15,017 bases of DNA from Firmicutes bacterium AM55-24TS (GCA_003460745.1 QTVU01000053.1:1-15017), one strand, 5' to 3'. Shown: positions 6,970 to 14,253, numbered from the stretch's first letter. A program made the numbers and translations. The notes: generated from the sequence alone by a model not told the origin.

Positions 6970-8106
6970 ATGAAAAAGAAATTTATAGCTATTACACTTG
7001 CAGTTTCGGCAATGATGTCAACAGTTGCTTTTGCCGAAAACATTAATGCAAATTATACGGATAATGTATTGTCATTTGAACAGAAAGACGAAAATATTGC
7101 CGTTGTTTCGTGCTATGACGAAAACGGCAAGCTTTGCTACAGCAATATGTATAAGTCTGAGGACGGCAATTTCAGTGCCGATATACCTAAAGAGTATAAG
7201 GGGATGAAAACAAAGGTTTACTTTGTAAATTCAAAAGAGATAAAAGAAGTCAGTGTAAGTGATGATGTTCAGCCGACAGCCACACCGTCTGTAACACCGA
7301 CAGCCACACCGTCTGCAACAGAAAAGCCGTCTGCAACAACGGTACCGACAACTAAGCCGTCAACGGACACACCGTCAATTTACGAAAAAGTAACAGACGC
7401 AATTTATGCACCGGCGGTTGTTAAGGAAGTTGAAACAACTACAAAAGACGGTGAAGATATGTATGCCGTTACTTTGCTTGCACAGGGCAAGGAAATAAAG
7501 ACGTTGATTGAAAATGATGTTACATTTGAAACTTCTTCGGAGGCTTATTCGTTTATGAAAGGCAAAGACGCAGGAAATCTTGAGGAGGGTGACGTTATCA
7601 GCCTTACATCAAACGTTGCCGGAACAAGAATAAATCATATGTACTTTATTTACAGACCGCAGGACGAAGATATAATTACGGGCAGTCAGGATTTCGGCAC
7701 TGACTTTGAAAAGTTAATTACTGAAAACGGCTCAAGTGTTGCAAATCAATGGAAGCTTATGAAGTACGGTGAAAAAGCGTCAAGCGACAGATATCAGTAC
7801 GCATTCGGACTTATCGGTAAGGTGGGTTCAAATTCACTTACTTTGATAAACAAGAGCGGCAGTACAGACAATGTTATCGAAGTTGATACAAAGAAAGATA
7901 CAATAGTTTATACTTGCGATGTATCGAATAAGAATGAAGTTGAAATTGCGTCAGTTGGCGATATAACTTCAACAATTCCGAAAAGCACTTTCGATAAGGA
8001 CAATACAATAGATTTCACAAACGATTACAGCTATAATTATGCACTTGTAAGAGTGGTTGACGGAACGGCAACGGATATAGTTGTATACGAAAATTATAAT
8101 GATTAA
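6970..8106 (+). CDS. Exported protein with Thr/Pro-rich linker, function unknown
   Basis: I set the start at ATG 6970 (378 residues) because GAGAGG lies 9 nt upstream and a signal peptide begins there; the frame is open further upstream but that part overlaps the ATPase gene. The signal peptide is MKKKFIAITLAVSAMMSTVA, with likely cleavage after FA at residue 22. A small N-terminal domain (23-100) is followed by a low-complexity PT/PS linker (101-136) and a C-terminal domain (137-378) rich in predicted beta strands, acidic residues and repeated DVI/DTI-like turns. No catalytic motif is recognisable. There is no LPxTG or lipobox, so secretion or loose wall attachment is likely. It sits between a cytoplasmic ATPase and a wall-associated 3D protein; a shared envelope role is only a guess. 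Confidence 0.75.
   Translation: MKKKFIAITLAVSAMMSTVAFAENINANYTDNVLSFEQKDENIAVVSCYDENGKLCYSNMYKSEDGNFSADIPKEYKGMKTKVYFVNSKEIKEVSVSDDVQPTATPSVTPTATPSATEKPSATTVPTTKPSTDTPSIYEKVTDAIYAPAVVKEVETTTKDGEDMYAVTLLAQGKEIKTLIENDVTFETSSEAYSFMKGKDAGNLEEGDVISLTSNVAGTRINHMYFIYRPQDEDIITGSQDFGTDFEKLITENGSSVANQWKLMKYGEKASSDRYQYAFGLIGKVGSNSLTLINKSGSTDNVIEVDTKKDTIVYTCDVSNKNEVEIASVGDITSTIPKSTFDKDNTIDFTNDYSYNYALVRVVDGTATDIVVYENYND
7273..7315 (+). repeat. Short tandem repeat encoding the Thr/Pro linker
   Basis: The 19-bp unit CCGACAGCCACACCGTCTG occurs at 7273-7291 and again at 7297-7315, a 24-bp period encoding eight residues (PTATPSVT, then PTATPSAT). Such in-frame repeats can change linker length by slippage without breaking the gene. 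Confidence 0.7.
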
Positions 8107-8110
8107 TCAG

Positions 8111-8142
8111 ATTGTCTGCAAACCCTCTATGGTCTTGTAGAC
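8111..8142 (+). terminator. Hairpin after the exported protein gene
   Basis: TGTCTGCAAACC pairs with GGTCTTGTAGACA around CTCTAT with one bulge. There is no U-run; the following bases GGCTC match those after the TGTCGACA hairpin at 3995-4017. It may reduce read-through between the exported protein and 3D-protein genes or simply be a repeat-derived hairpin. Confidence 0.4.
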
Positions 8143-8219
8143 AGGCTCAACAATTAATGTAACTCAACAAATCCTATACGATTGTAAAATTGTAGAAAGA
8201 GAGTAGGAGGAAATTAAAA

Positions 8220-8861
8220 ATGAAAAAACTAAAGAAAGCTGTTTTGGCAGTTTTATCAGCGGTATTGGTGGTAGGAAATATTAACGCAGTGTTCGCTGAC
8301 GGTGATATAAGTGTAAGAATGAATGAGATTGTGTCAAACGACGTCAGTTACATAAATTTTACGGATACGAAACCTATACAAATCGATAACCGAACATTGA
8401 CGCCCGCAAGGGCAATGGCGGAGGCTGCCGGTATGGAGGTTGAATGGGACCAGCCGACTCAGACCGCACTTTTGACGCTTAAAGCAGACGCAAATTCGGA
8501 CAGACCGATAGAACGTTTTGCGTCAGAGGCGATTAATAAAATTGACGGCTTGGGGTTGGATATGACGCCGACAAGTATAACGGCAGCTTTAAGACTTAAT
8601 GACAGCAACGCTGTTATTAGGTATAACTTTACCGATTCTGACGGCGATAATGTGCCGTTTGGTAAGGATTATGAAATGGTTTCGCAGGCTGTTTTCATAG
8701 AGGACGGTACACTTATGATACCGATACGTGATTCTATGGAAATGTTTGGACTTGATATTGAATGGTATCAAGATGAGCTTTGTGCGGAAGTTAATATCCC
8801 CGAAGAAATAGATATTCCCGAAGGGCTTGCAATAATTCCGAACCACGGAAACGGTAAATAA
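8220..8861 (+). CDS. Stalk-domain exported protein, N-terminal part of a stalk/3D protein split by a stop codon
   Basis: 213 residues. A signal peptide (MKKLKKAVLAVLSAVLVVGN, likely cleavage after VFA at 26) is followed by a copper-amine-oxidase N-terminal-like stalk domain. Its typical phrase IDNRTLTPARAMAEAAG then VEWD is at about 55-80, and a second degenerate copy (EDGTLMIPIRDSMEMFG, EWYQ) is near 160-185. Such domains act as surface stalks in Clostridia and do not indicate copper oxidation. The start is supported by AGGAGG 9 nt upstream. After TAA at 8859-8861 the same frame remains open through a complete 3D domain to 9233, so this is most likely the front half of one original 337-codon gene inactivated or altered by a nonsense change. 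Confidence 0.78.
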   Translation: MKKLKKAVLAVLSAVLVVGNINAVFADGDISVRMNEIVSNDVSYINFTDTKPIQIDNRTLTPARAMAEAAGMEVEWDQPTQTALLTLKADANSDRPIERFASEAINKIDGLGLDMTPTSITAALRLNDSNAVIRYNFTDSDGDNVPFGKDYEMVSQAVFIEDGTLMIPIRDSMEMFGLDIEWYQDELCAEVNIPEEIDIPEGLAIIPNHGNGK

Positions 8862-8912
8862 AGCGCAGATAATCTTGCCGACAACTCAATTCCGAGTATA
8901 GATATTGAGGAT

Positions 8913-9233
8913 GTGCCTGTTGACAATGATTCGCAACTCGGTACATATTTGGGCAAGTTTAAGATTACGCATTATTGCCCTTGTGCAATCTGTAACGGCG
9001 GTTGGGGAGCGTATACCGCCTGGGCGGGTGAGCTTATTCCCGGTCAGACCATTGCGGTGAACCCTAAGATTATTCCTAAATTAAGTTGGGTGTATGTTGA
9101 CGGCTATGGTTACAGACACGCCGAAGATACCGGCAGCGGTATAGGTGAATATCATATTGATATGGCTGTGCCGACTCATTCGATGGCAGTGGCACTCGGT
9201 GTTGTATACAAAGATGTATATTTGGTTGAATAA
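8913..9233 (+). pseudogene. 3D-domain (cell-wall hydrolase-like) C-terminal part, downstream of an in-frame stop
   Basis: The frame is the same as the preceding stalk gene and open from 8862. Residues before the GTG at 8913 read as a linker, and those after it form a 3D domain: FKITHYCPC, the IAVNPKIIP segment (usually IAADPxVIP), VDGYGYRHAEDTGSGI and HIDMAV. The latter two asparagine/aspartate-rich stretches hold the acidic residues that name the domain. In YocH, RpfB and Spo-type proteins this domain belongs to lytic transglycosylase-like peptidoglycan enzymes. The only candidate start, GTG 8913, has GAGG just 2 nt away, too close for normal initiation, and there is no signal peptide. Independent translation is therefore doubtful. 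A sequencing error or a recent point mutation making TAA would explain the split. Confidence 0.7.
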
Positions 9234-9240
9234 CAGAGTG

Positions 9241-9426
9241 CCGACAAATTGTCCGAAACGTGCAAAACATTATTTTTATATTTCAAAATTTAATTTATAT
9301 TTGTAACAAATAACAGGCAAGCCTACGGCTTGCCTGTGCACTTTTTGCGAAAATAAACTCTAACGTACCAATGTACGCCGACGAGTTCATTTTCACAAAA
9401 TCCAAACTAAATTCTCGACCTCTGCC
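9241..9426. repeat. Structured intergenic repeat, copy B
   Basis: Second copy of the element at 2038-2185. The outer blocks match (9242-9264 and 9338-9426). The interior is longer and very AT-rich (9265-9312), then forms a strong hairpin ACAGGCAAGCC/GGCTTGCCTGT (9313-9337) where copy A has a shorter AGGCTT/AAGCCT stem. The enclosing GTGCA/TGCAC and the CGTAC/GTACG hairpin are kept; two of the substitutions fall in the terminal and internal loops of the latter. Both copies lie directly after a plus-strand gene and before the 3' end of a minus-strand gene. Confidence 0.75.
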
Positions 9427-9428
9427 AG

Positions 9429-9452
9429 CTTGTCGACATTTTGTCGACAGGG
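9429..9452. repeat. TGTCGACA hairpin, second copy
   Basis: TTGTCGACATTTTGTCGACA repeats the hairpin seen at 3995-4013 and is joined directly to the end of structured repeat copy B. It lies 10 bp after the GH13 stop and may end that transcript, though no U-run is present. Confidence 0.55.
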
Positions 9453-9459
9453 TTTTGTA

Positions 9460-10770
9460 TTATCTTTCCATTTTCCAATACTGTACACTGTAAGGCGGTA
9501 ATTCACTGCCGCCGCCGAAGTCGTGCATATTACCGCTAATTAAGTCAACAGCAGTACCGCAACCGGCGTCAAAATGTACTGTGACAGGATTTTCGTCTGC
9601 ATTGATAGCGACAAGAACACGTTCATCATCGCATTTTCTTTCAAATATGCAGTGCTTGTTTTGTAAAACAACCGAACGGAAATCACCGTAGCACAATGCT
9701 TTGCTGTTTTTGTGTGCCGTAGCAAGCTTTGATATAAATTCTGAAAGCTCATTGTCCAAAGGCTCATCAAAGCATACACGAAGTGCAGGGTCACCCTCGT
9801 TTTTATGTGCTTTTGCACCCCATTCGCTGCCGTAATATACACAAGGAATACCAGGCATACCGAAAATCATACCGTAAGTAAGCGGTATATGCTTTTCGTT
9901 TGTAAGTATGCTTGCAATTCTTGAAACATCGTGGTTGTCAACAAAACTCAATAGGTGCTTGCCACGGTACAATGTCCATTGTTCGGGACCGAATTGACGT
10001 AATAATGAATGTACAATTTCAAACATATTCATACTGTTGAAACTTGAATAAACACCCTTGTAACATTCATAATTAGTGCAACTGTGGAGCATATCGTCAT
10101 TGACAAATTGATTGTAGTCACCGTGAAGAAGTTCGCCGAGCAGAAGAAAATCATTTTTTAAACCGTCAGTGTAACTTCTCAATCTCTTTAGAAAATCCTT
10201 GTCAAGACAGTATGCAACGTCAAGACGTAAACCGTCAATGTCAAATTCGTCAATCCATAGTTTGATACATTCAAAGATGTGATTTATAACTTCTTCATTG
10301 CGAAGATTGATTTTTACAAGATCGAAATTACCCTCCCAGCCTTCGTACCAAAGACCGTCATTGTAATTTGAATTACCGTTGAAATCAATAAAGAACCAAT
10401 CGCGGTAACGTGAGTTCTCCCTGTTTTGGAGAACGTCCTGAAATGCCCAAAATCCTCGTCCGACGTGGTTGAATACGCCGTCAAGAACAACTTTGATGTT
10501 GTTTTTGTGTAGATTTTCGCATACTTCTTTAAAGTCGTCATTTGTGCCAAGACGACAGTCGATTTTTTTGTAGTCACGGGTATTGTAACCGTGTGTGTCC
10601 GATTCAAATACAGGTGAAAAATATATTGCATTCGCTCCGAGATTTTTTATATGCTCAATCCAATCGTTTACTTTTAAAATTCTGTGCGTTAAAACACCGT
10701 CATTTTCAAACGGTGCACCGCAAAATCCTAACGGATAAATTTGATAAAATACACTTTCATATGCCCACAT
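9460..10770 (-). CDS. Intracellular GH13 alpha-amylase-family glycosidase
   Basis: 436 residues, a (beta/alpha)8 glycoside hydrolase acting on alpha-1,4 glucan linkages. The four conserved regions are DGVFNH (97-102), GLRLD (180-184, nucleophile Asp184, Arg182), GE (212-213, acid/base Glu213) and FVDNHD (276-281, Asp281). FYQIYPLGF at 8-16 and a beta-rich C-terminal domain (about 355-436) complete the family layout. No signal peptide is visible, so it should act in the cytoplasm, most likely on imported maltodextrins, cyclomaltodextrins or similar oligosaccharides. The short N-terminus lacks the extra domain of neopullulanase-type dimers. Start ATG 10770 has AAGGAGG about 8 nt upstream and its own promoter. 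It appears to be a single-gene transcript. The exact GH13 subfamily is not determined. Confidence 0.88.
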   Translation of the reverse strand: MWAYESVFYQIYPLGFCGAPFENDGVLTHRILKVNDWIEHIKNLGANAIYFSPVFESDTHGYNTRDYKKIDCRLGTNDDFKEVCENLHKNNIKVVLDGVFNHVGRGFWAFQDVLQNRENSRYRDWFFIDFNGNSNYNDGLWYEGWEGNFDLVKINLRNEEVINHIFECIKLWIDEFDIDGLRLDVAYCLDKDFLKRLRSYTDGLKNDFLLLGELLHGDYNQFVNDDMLHSCTNYECYKGVYSSFNSMNMFEIVHSLLRQFGPEQWTLYRGKHLLSFVDNHDVSRIASILTNEKHIPLTYGMIFGMPGIPCVYYGSEWGAKAHKNEGDPALRVCFDEPLDNELSEFISKLATAHKNSKALCYGDFRSVVLQNKHCIFERKCDDERVLVAINADENPVTVHFDAGCGTAVDLISGNMHDFGGGSELPPYSVQYWKMER

Positions 10771-10799
10771 ATTTCCGGCCTCCTTAATGGTTATAATTT

Positions 10800-10829
10800 A
10801 TTATATCATCTGTGCAGTATAAACGTCAA
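10800..10829 (-). promoter_or_regulatory. Sigma-A promoter of the GH13 gene
   Basis: Minus-strand -35 TTGACG (10829-10824), 18-bp spacer, perfect -10 TATAAT (10805-10800), about 30 bp before the start codon and divergent from the yebC promoter. Confidence 0.72.
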
Positions 10830-10856
10830 TAAAAAGAAAATATTTATAGAAAAAAC

Positions 10857-10885
10857 TTGAAAAACCGCATAGAATGTGATAAAAT
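10857..10885 (+). promoter_or_regulatory. Sigma-A promoter of yebC
   Basis: -35 TTGAAA (10857-10862), 17-bp spacer and -10 TAAAAT (10880-10885), giving a leader of about 30 nt that carries AAAGGAG before the ATG at 10922. Confidence 0.7.
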
Positions 10886-10921
10886 AAATTAGTATGAACA
10901 AATTTAAAAGGAGTTTTAATT

Positions 10922-11653
10922 ATGTCAGGACATTCAAAATGGAGTACAATTAAGCGTAAAAAGGGCGCAAACGATGCCCAAAGAGCTAAGATATTTACAA
11001 AAATCGCTCGTGAAATTATAGTTGCCGTAAAGGCAGGCGGTCCGGATCCGGATAATAACTCAAGTCTTAAAGACGCTATCGCAAAGGCTCGTTCAAATAA
11101 TATGCCTAACGATAATATAAACAGAACAATTAAAAAGGCGGCAGGCGATACAGACGGTGATAACTACGAAAGTATCACATACGAAGGTTATGGACCTGCA
11201 GGTGTTGCGGTAATCGTAAACGCACTTACAGATAACAGAAACAGAACTGCCGCAGACGTACGTCACGCATTCGATAAGAACGGCGGTAATATGGGACAGA
11301 CAGGCTGCGTAAGCTTTATGTTTGACCAAAAGGGTATTATCATTATCGAAAATGAAGATATGGACGAAGATGAAATCACTATGGACGCTCTTGAAGCCGG
11401 TGCAGATGATATTGAAGTAGAGGACGGCGTTGCGGAAATCGTGACTGCTCCGTCTGATATGGGTGCTGTTCGTGACGCACTTGCGGAAAAGTATACTATT
11501 TCTTCTGCCGAAGTCAGTATGGTTCCTCAAACAATGACTGAACTTACAGAAGAAGGTCAAATCAATGCAATGACCAAGCTTCTTGATATGCTTGAAGACA
11601 ATGATGATGTACAGGATGTATACCACAACTGGGATATGCCTTCAGAAGACTAA
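10922..11653 (+). CDS. yebC: YebC/PmpR/TACO1-family regulator
   Basis: 243 residues, the normal family length, with the invariant N-terminus MSGHSKWSTIKRKKGANDAQ and IFTKIAREI, then the TYEGYGPAGVAVIVNALTDN core (86-105), the NGGNMGQTGCVSFMF segment and an acidic C-terminal domain. Family members are cytoplasmic. They were first described as DNA-binding regulators (PmpR) and have also been linked to translation, through mitochondrial TACO1 and work on ribosome stalling at proline-rich stretches. It has its own promoter and is transcribed away from the GH13 gene. In many genomes yebC neighbours ruvC/ruvAB; that is not the case here. No obvious terminator follows; a T7 run at 11682-11688 lacks a clear stem. 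Confidence 0.95.
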   Translation: MSGHSKWSTIKRKKGANDAQRAKIFTKIAREIIVAVKAGGPDPDNNSSLKDAIAKARSNNMPNDNINRTIKKAAGDTDGDNYESITYEGYGPAGVAVIVNALTDNRNRTAADVRHAFDKNGGNMGQTGCVSFMFDQKGIIIIENEDMDEDEITMDALEAGADDIEVEDGVAEIVTAPSDMGAVRDALAEKYTISSAEVSMVPQTMTELTEEGQINAMTKLLDMLEDNDDVQDVYHNWDMPSED

Positions 11654-11794
11654 TTCAAGCGATTTTCAGTCTATTTGCACTTTTTTTAAGTCTTGAAGTA
11701 TAAACATACGTCGGCAGTGAAAAAACTGTACATCTATACCAATTAACTTGAATTTTGCGGGTTTTAAATACAAACATTAACAAAGGATTATATT

Positions 11795-12097
11795 ATGAAG
11801 AACAAGATTATTCAATTATTGCAAAGCACAGCGGGAATGCTCATATTTGCACTTTTAAGCGGTTGTGCGTATTATATTGTAGTATTAAAATTCATACTGT
11901 CACACACATCTGTCGGCGGCGGATTATTAGGATTTTTCTTTCTGCCGGCAATCATATTCGGTGCGGCGCTTGTGCTTATAAAAATAATAAAGCAATGTAT
12001 GGAAAACGGTAACTACAATGCGGTTAATTTAATATTTTGGCTGCATATTGTATTTATAATAATATCAGCCGTATTTCTTGTTTCGATGTTTGTATAA
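11795..12097 (+). CDS. Small three-helix membrane protein, function unknown
   Basis: A 100-residue protein with three hydrophobic segments (about 12-32, 43-64 and 77-99), a short basic N-terminus and a polar loop (65-76, KQCMENGNYNAV). LSGC at 21-24 resembles a lipobox, but the hydrophobic stretch continues past the Cys, so a membrane helix is more likely. ATG 11795 has AAAGGA (11782-11787) 7 nt upstream, which together with the strong terminator right after the stop supports a real gene. I do not recognise a family. It runs convergently toward the spoIIID remnant. Confidence 0.7.
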   Translation: MKNKIIQLLQSTAGMLIFALLSGCAYYIVVLKFILSHTSVGGGLLGFFFLPAIIFGAALVLIKIIKQCMENGNYNAVNLIFWLHIVFIIISAVFLVSMFV

Positions 12098-12100
12098 TTT

Positions 12101-12130
12101 AAAACGGTGTTCGTCGTGAACACCGTTTTT
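12101..12130. terminator. Bidirectional intrinsic terminator
   Basis: AAAACGGTGTTC (12101-12112) pairs perfectly with GAACACCGTTTT (12118-12129) around GTCGT, with T5 on the plus strand and T4 on the minus strand. It closes the small membrane protein gene on one side and the spoIIID 3' half on the other. Confidence 0.9.
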
Positions 12131-12131
12131 C

Positions 12132-12284
12132 TTATTTTAATTTTTCAAGCAAATATTTTTCCTTTGTTGCCATACCCCCACGAATGTGACGTTCTGCCTT
12201 GTTCTGCTCCAAAACCGCCTGTGCTTCTTTGTACAGTGCAGGGTTTATTTTATAAAGTCGTTCATGTACATCTTTGTGCACGGT
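12132..12284 (-). pseudogene. spoIIID: 3' half of spoIIID, interrupted by a recombinase-bearing element
   Basis: The minus-strand frame ending in TAA at 12132-12134 encodes TVHKDVHERLYKINPALY, continues through EAQAVLEQNKAERHIRGGMA and ends TKEKYLLEKLK. This is the C-terminal half of SpoIIID, the mother-cell DNA-binding regulator acting in the sigma-E stage of sporulation (compare STVHKDLTERLPEINPDL and IRHLRGGEATKLKY of B. subtilis). The similarity starts abruptly at Thr-Val-His-Lys-Asp, inside the recognition helix of the helix-turn-helix, and the frame runs into element sequence that ends in a stop at 12309-12311. No start codon or SD precedes it, so this half alone cannot make SpoIIID. 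The N-terminal half should lie at the other end of the element, right of the window. Its terminator is at 12101-12130. Confidence 0.85.
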
Positions 12285-13863
12285 TGTTACTATTAGTGTC
12301 GATTTCAACTACGTCTGAAATATTGATAGGGAAGTTCAGTCCCTCAATATCTTCGGCAATGTTAAAATAAACATATATCTCATTTTTTGAAACAACACGA
12401 ATTTCTTTTACAACCTTTTTCAATTCCTCATTTGTTATGTTGCCCGAAAAATCAAATGCACTGAATGTGTTAAGAAATGCTTGAATACTTGCTTTGATTT
12501 TTTGAGTGATTTCTCGTGTCTTGTTTGTTTCGTTAAGACGAAAACTCAATTTTTCGATTTCTTCGTTTATAGGAATCATATCGTGTTCCGCCTCGTCCAT
12601 TGTAATAAGTGCTTTTACGGCAAGTGTTTTTAATCGTTCGCGTTCTTGCTTTAATTCGTCAAGACGGTTTTCGACTTCCTCCAACACAATACCGCTTGTA
12701 TTTCTGATGTATTCTTTGATTATACTGTTGCACCTTGTTTCGACAAGTGTAAAAAAGCTTTCTCGGTCGTCAAGCAATGATTTAAACAATGTATTCAAAG
12801 CCGATTTCAACCAATCTTCATCAATGCGGATGTATTCGGAATCACATCTGCCGCTGCCGTATGAGCTGCGTTTTGAGCAAGTCCACCAAACTTTAGGCGG
12901 GCGATTAGGGGAGTATTGCTTTTGGTACCGTCTGTATGAAAAACCGCAGCTGTTGCATTTTATAAGGTTTGAAAATAAATGCTTGTTACTGCGTTTCTCA
13001 CGTTGACAGTATTGTTTTGCATTCTTTTCTTTTATCTGTTGTGCCTTTTCAAATTGCTCGTCCGATATAATACGAAATTCAGGTCTTTCCGATACATACC
13101 ATTCTTCTTTAGGATTTTTTTGCCTTTGACTTGTAAATATATCTTTCATACTTTCTTTTCCGTTAATGACCGTGCCAATATAAATAGGATTGGTTAAAAT
13201 TCTGCCGACAGAAATTTGACTCCAATTATAATTAGGTTGACCGTCTTTTAACTTTTTTGTCTTGACGTGTGATTCATAAAGGAATTTTGCAATTTTCGCC
13301 ATACCCCATTCTTCTTCTGTGTATAAGTCAAAAATTTTCTGTACCCAAAGACTTTCTTGCGGATTGGGTACAAGGGTGTATTTGTCTGTTCTGTCGTAGC
13401 CGAAAACAAAGTTTGGAACAATACCACGTTCTTTGCTGAATTGCTTACCGAATTTTGTACGTTCACTGATTTTTTGACTTTCGTTTTCTGCAATCATAGC
13501 CATAAGGTTGAGCGTAAACATATCAATATCTTTGCCTTCGCCCATATTTACAAGGTGCAGCTGAACACCGAGATTGGCAAGTTCCCTTGAAACCGTTATA
13601 AAGTCAAGAGTGTTTCTGAACAGACGGCTAATGTCCTTGACATATAAACGCTGAAATTCACCACGTCTTGCCGCACTCAAAAGCCTTTGTAAATCTTTTC
13701 TGTTTTTCATTTTGGTGGCTGATTTGCCTTTGTCACTGTATATGCGAATGAGCGTGTCGTTACGATTGCCAACGTATTTTTCAAAAAATTCACGCTGATT
13801 TTCCAGACTTAGCTCTTGTTCTTCCTTGTTTGTAGAAACCCTGATGTATGCCACTGCGTCCAT
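12262..13863 (-). CDS. Large serine recombinase (site-specific integrase)
   Basis: 533 residues. The resolvase-type catalytic domain (about 1-145) carries YIRVSTNKEEQ with nucleophile Ser10 and Arg8, and KDISRLFR (76-83) with its arginines. A Recombinase domain (about 150-270, GYDR, GMAKIAKFLY, ILTNPIYIG) follows. Next come a zinc ribbon (Cys303, Cys306, Cys329, Cys340) and a coiled coil (about 385-440) that in this family controls integration versus excision. Start ATG 13863 has GAGAGGG 7 nt upstream and its own promoter. The last residues, RAQRCT and the TGA, are encoded by spoIIID sequence read in another frame, so the protein end depends on the integrated state. Like SpoIVCA of the B. subtilis skin element, it sits at one end of the element and in the same direction as the interrupted gene. 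Confidence 0.92.
   Translation of the reverse strand: MDAVAYIRVSTNKEEQELSLENQREFFEKYVGNRNDTLIRIYSDKGKSATKMKNRKDLQRLLSAARRGEFQRLYVKDISRLFRNTLDFITVSRELANLGVQLHLVNMGEGKDIDMFTLNLMAMIAENESQKISERTKFGKQFSKERGIVPNFVFGYDRTDKYTLVPNPQESLWVQKIFDLYTEEEWGMAKIAKFLYESHVKTKKLKDGQPNYNWSQISVGRILTNPIYIGTVINGKESMKDIFTSQRQKNPKEEWYVSERPEFRIISDEQFEKAQQIKEKNAKQYCQREKRSNKHLFSNLIKCNSCGFSYRRYQKQYSPNRPPKVWWTCSKRSSYGSGRCDSEYIRIDEDWLKSALNTLFKSLLDDRESFFTLVETRCNSIIKEYIRNTSGIVLEEVENRLDELKQERERLKTLAVKALITMDEAEHDMIPINEEIEKLSFRLNETNKTREITQKIKASIQAFLNTFSAFDFSGNITNEELKKVVKEIRVVSKNEIYVYFNIAEDIEGLNFPINISDVVEIDTNSNNRAQRCT
12270..12295. other. Inferred attachment-site junction inside spoIIID
   Basis: Similarity of the minus-strand frame to SpoIIID stops between 12279 and 12290, so the crossover core should be within these bases. 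The exact core cannot be fixed without the other end of the element, where a short identical stretch is expected next to the codons for the GVSKS part of SpoIIID. Confidence 0.5.
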
Positions 13864-13903
13864 TTAAACACCCTCTCTGTTAATTCTAAAATATCTTAAA
13901 AGA

Positions 13904-13932
13904 AGTATATCATAGAATTATTTGAAATACAA
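13904..13932 (-). promoter_or_regulatory. Promoter of the serine recombinase gene
   Basis: Minus-strand -35 TTGTAT (13932-13927), 17-bp spacer, -10 TATACT (13909-13904), a sigma-A-like match about 40 bp before the start. If the recombinase were restricted to the sporulating mother cell a sigma-E promoter would be expected; I could not make out a convincing one. Confidence 0.6.
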
Positions 13933-13984
13933 TAGTACAATGTAAATTTGTAAATAATATTAGATAAAGTATCACAAAACATTA

Positions 13985-14013
13985 AAAATGGTGAGGACGT
14001 ACCTCACCATTTT
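13985..14013 (-). terminator. Terminator of the excisionase-like gene
   Basis: AAAATGGTGAGG (13985-13996) pairs perfectly with CCTCACCATTTT (14002-14013) around ACGTA; on the minus strand the stem ends in a TTTTT run. It separates the excisionase-like gene from the recombinase promoter. Imperfect pairing extends outward to arms of 30 nt (13967-13996 with 14002-14031, 23 of 30 positions). Confidence 0.8.
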
Positions 14014-14030
14014 GTGTTTATTGCGATACC

Positions 14031-14216
14031 TTATGTATTTATTCCACTTTCAGAAGTGATATAGTCGTCTACGGCTTTTTTGGGGATTTTCCAACACGAG
14101 CCGATTTTAAAGCCTTTGATTTTACCGTTCCTCAGTAGGTTATACAAAGTGTTTCTTCCGACAAGAAGATAATCCATAACTTCATCAGTGGTCCATATTT
14201 CATAATTATCTGACAT
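14031..14216 (-). CDS. Excisionase-like helix-turn-helix protein
   Basis: 61 residues with the MerR/excisionase-type winged HTH pattern: WTTDEVMDYLLVGRNTLYNL followed by LRNGKIKGFKIGSCWKIPKK and a short DDYI helix. In the excisionase-fold family such proteins bind DNA next to recombination sites, origins or promoters. ATG 14216 has GGAG about 10 nt upstream, and a perfect terminator follows the stop. Beside a serine recombinase it could be the directionality factor for excision, or a regulator of the neighbouring replication-like gene 37 bp upstream; neither can be decided from sequence. Confidence 0.82.
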   Translation of the reverse strand: MSDNYEIWTTDEVMDYLLVGRNTLYNLLRNGKIKGFKIGSCWKIPKKAVDDYITSESGINT

Positions 14217-14253
14217 TATACGTCAACTCCATTCGTAAAATATTAATTTTATG

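Noticed and set aside
11093..11626. 177-residue open frame opposite yebC
   Set aside because: Antisense shadow of a clear yebC gene; no SD and no recognisable domain.
11795..11866. Lipobox LSGC in the small membrane protein
   Set aside because: Hydrophobic sequence continues past the Cys and two more membrane segments follow, so a lipoprotein is unlikely.
12506..13006. 166-residue plus-strand frame opposite the recombinase
   Set aside because: Antisense of a conserved recombinase gene, low-complexity Ser/Phe translation, no SD.
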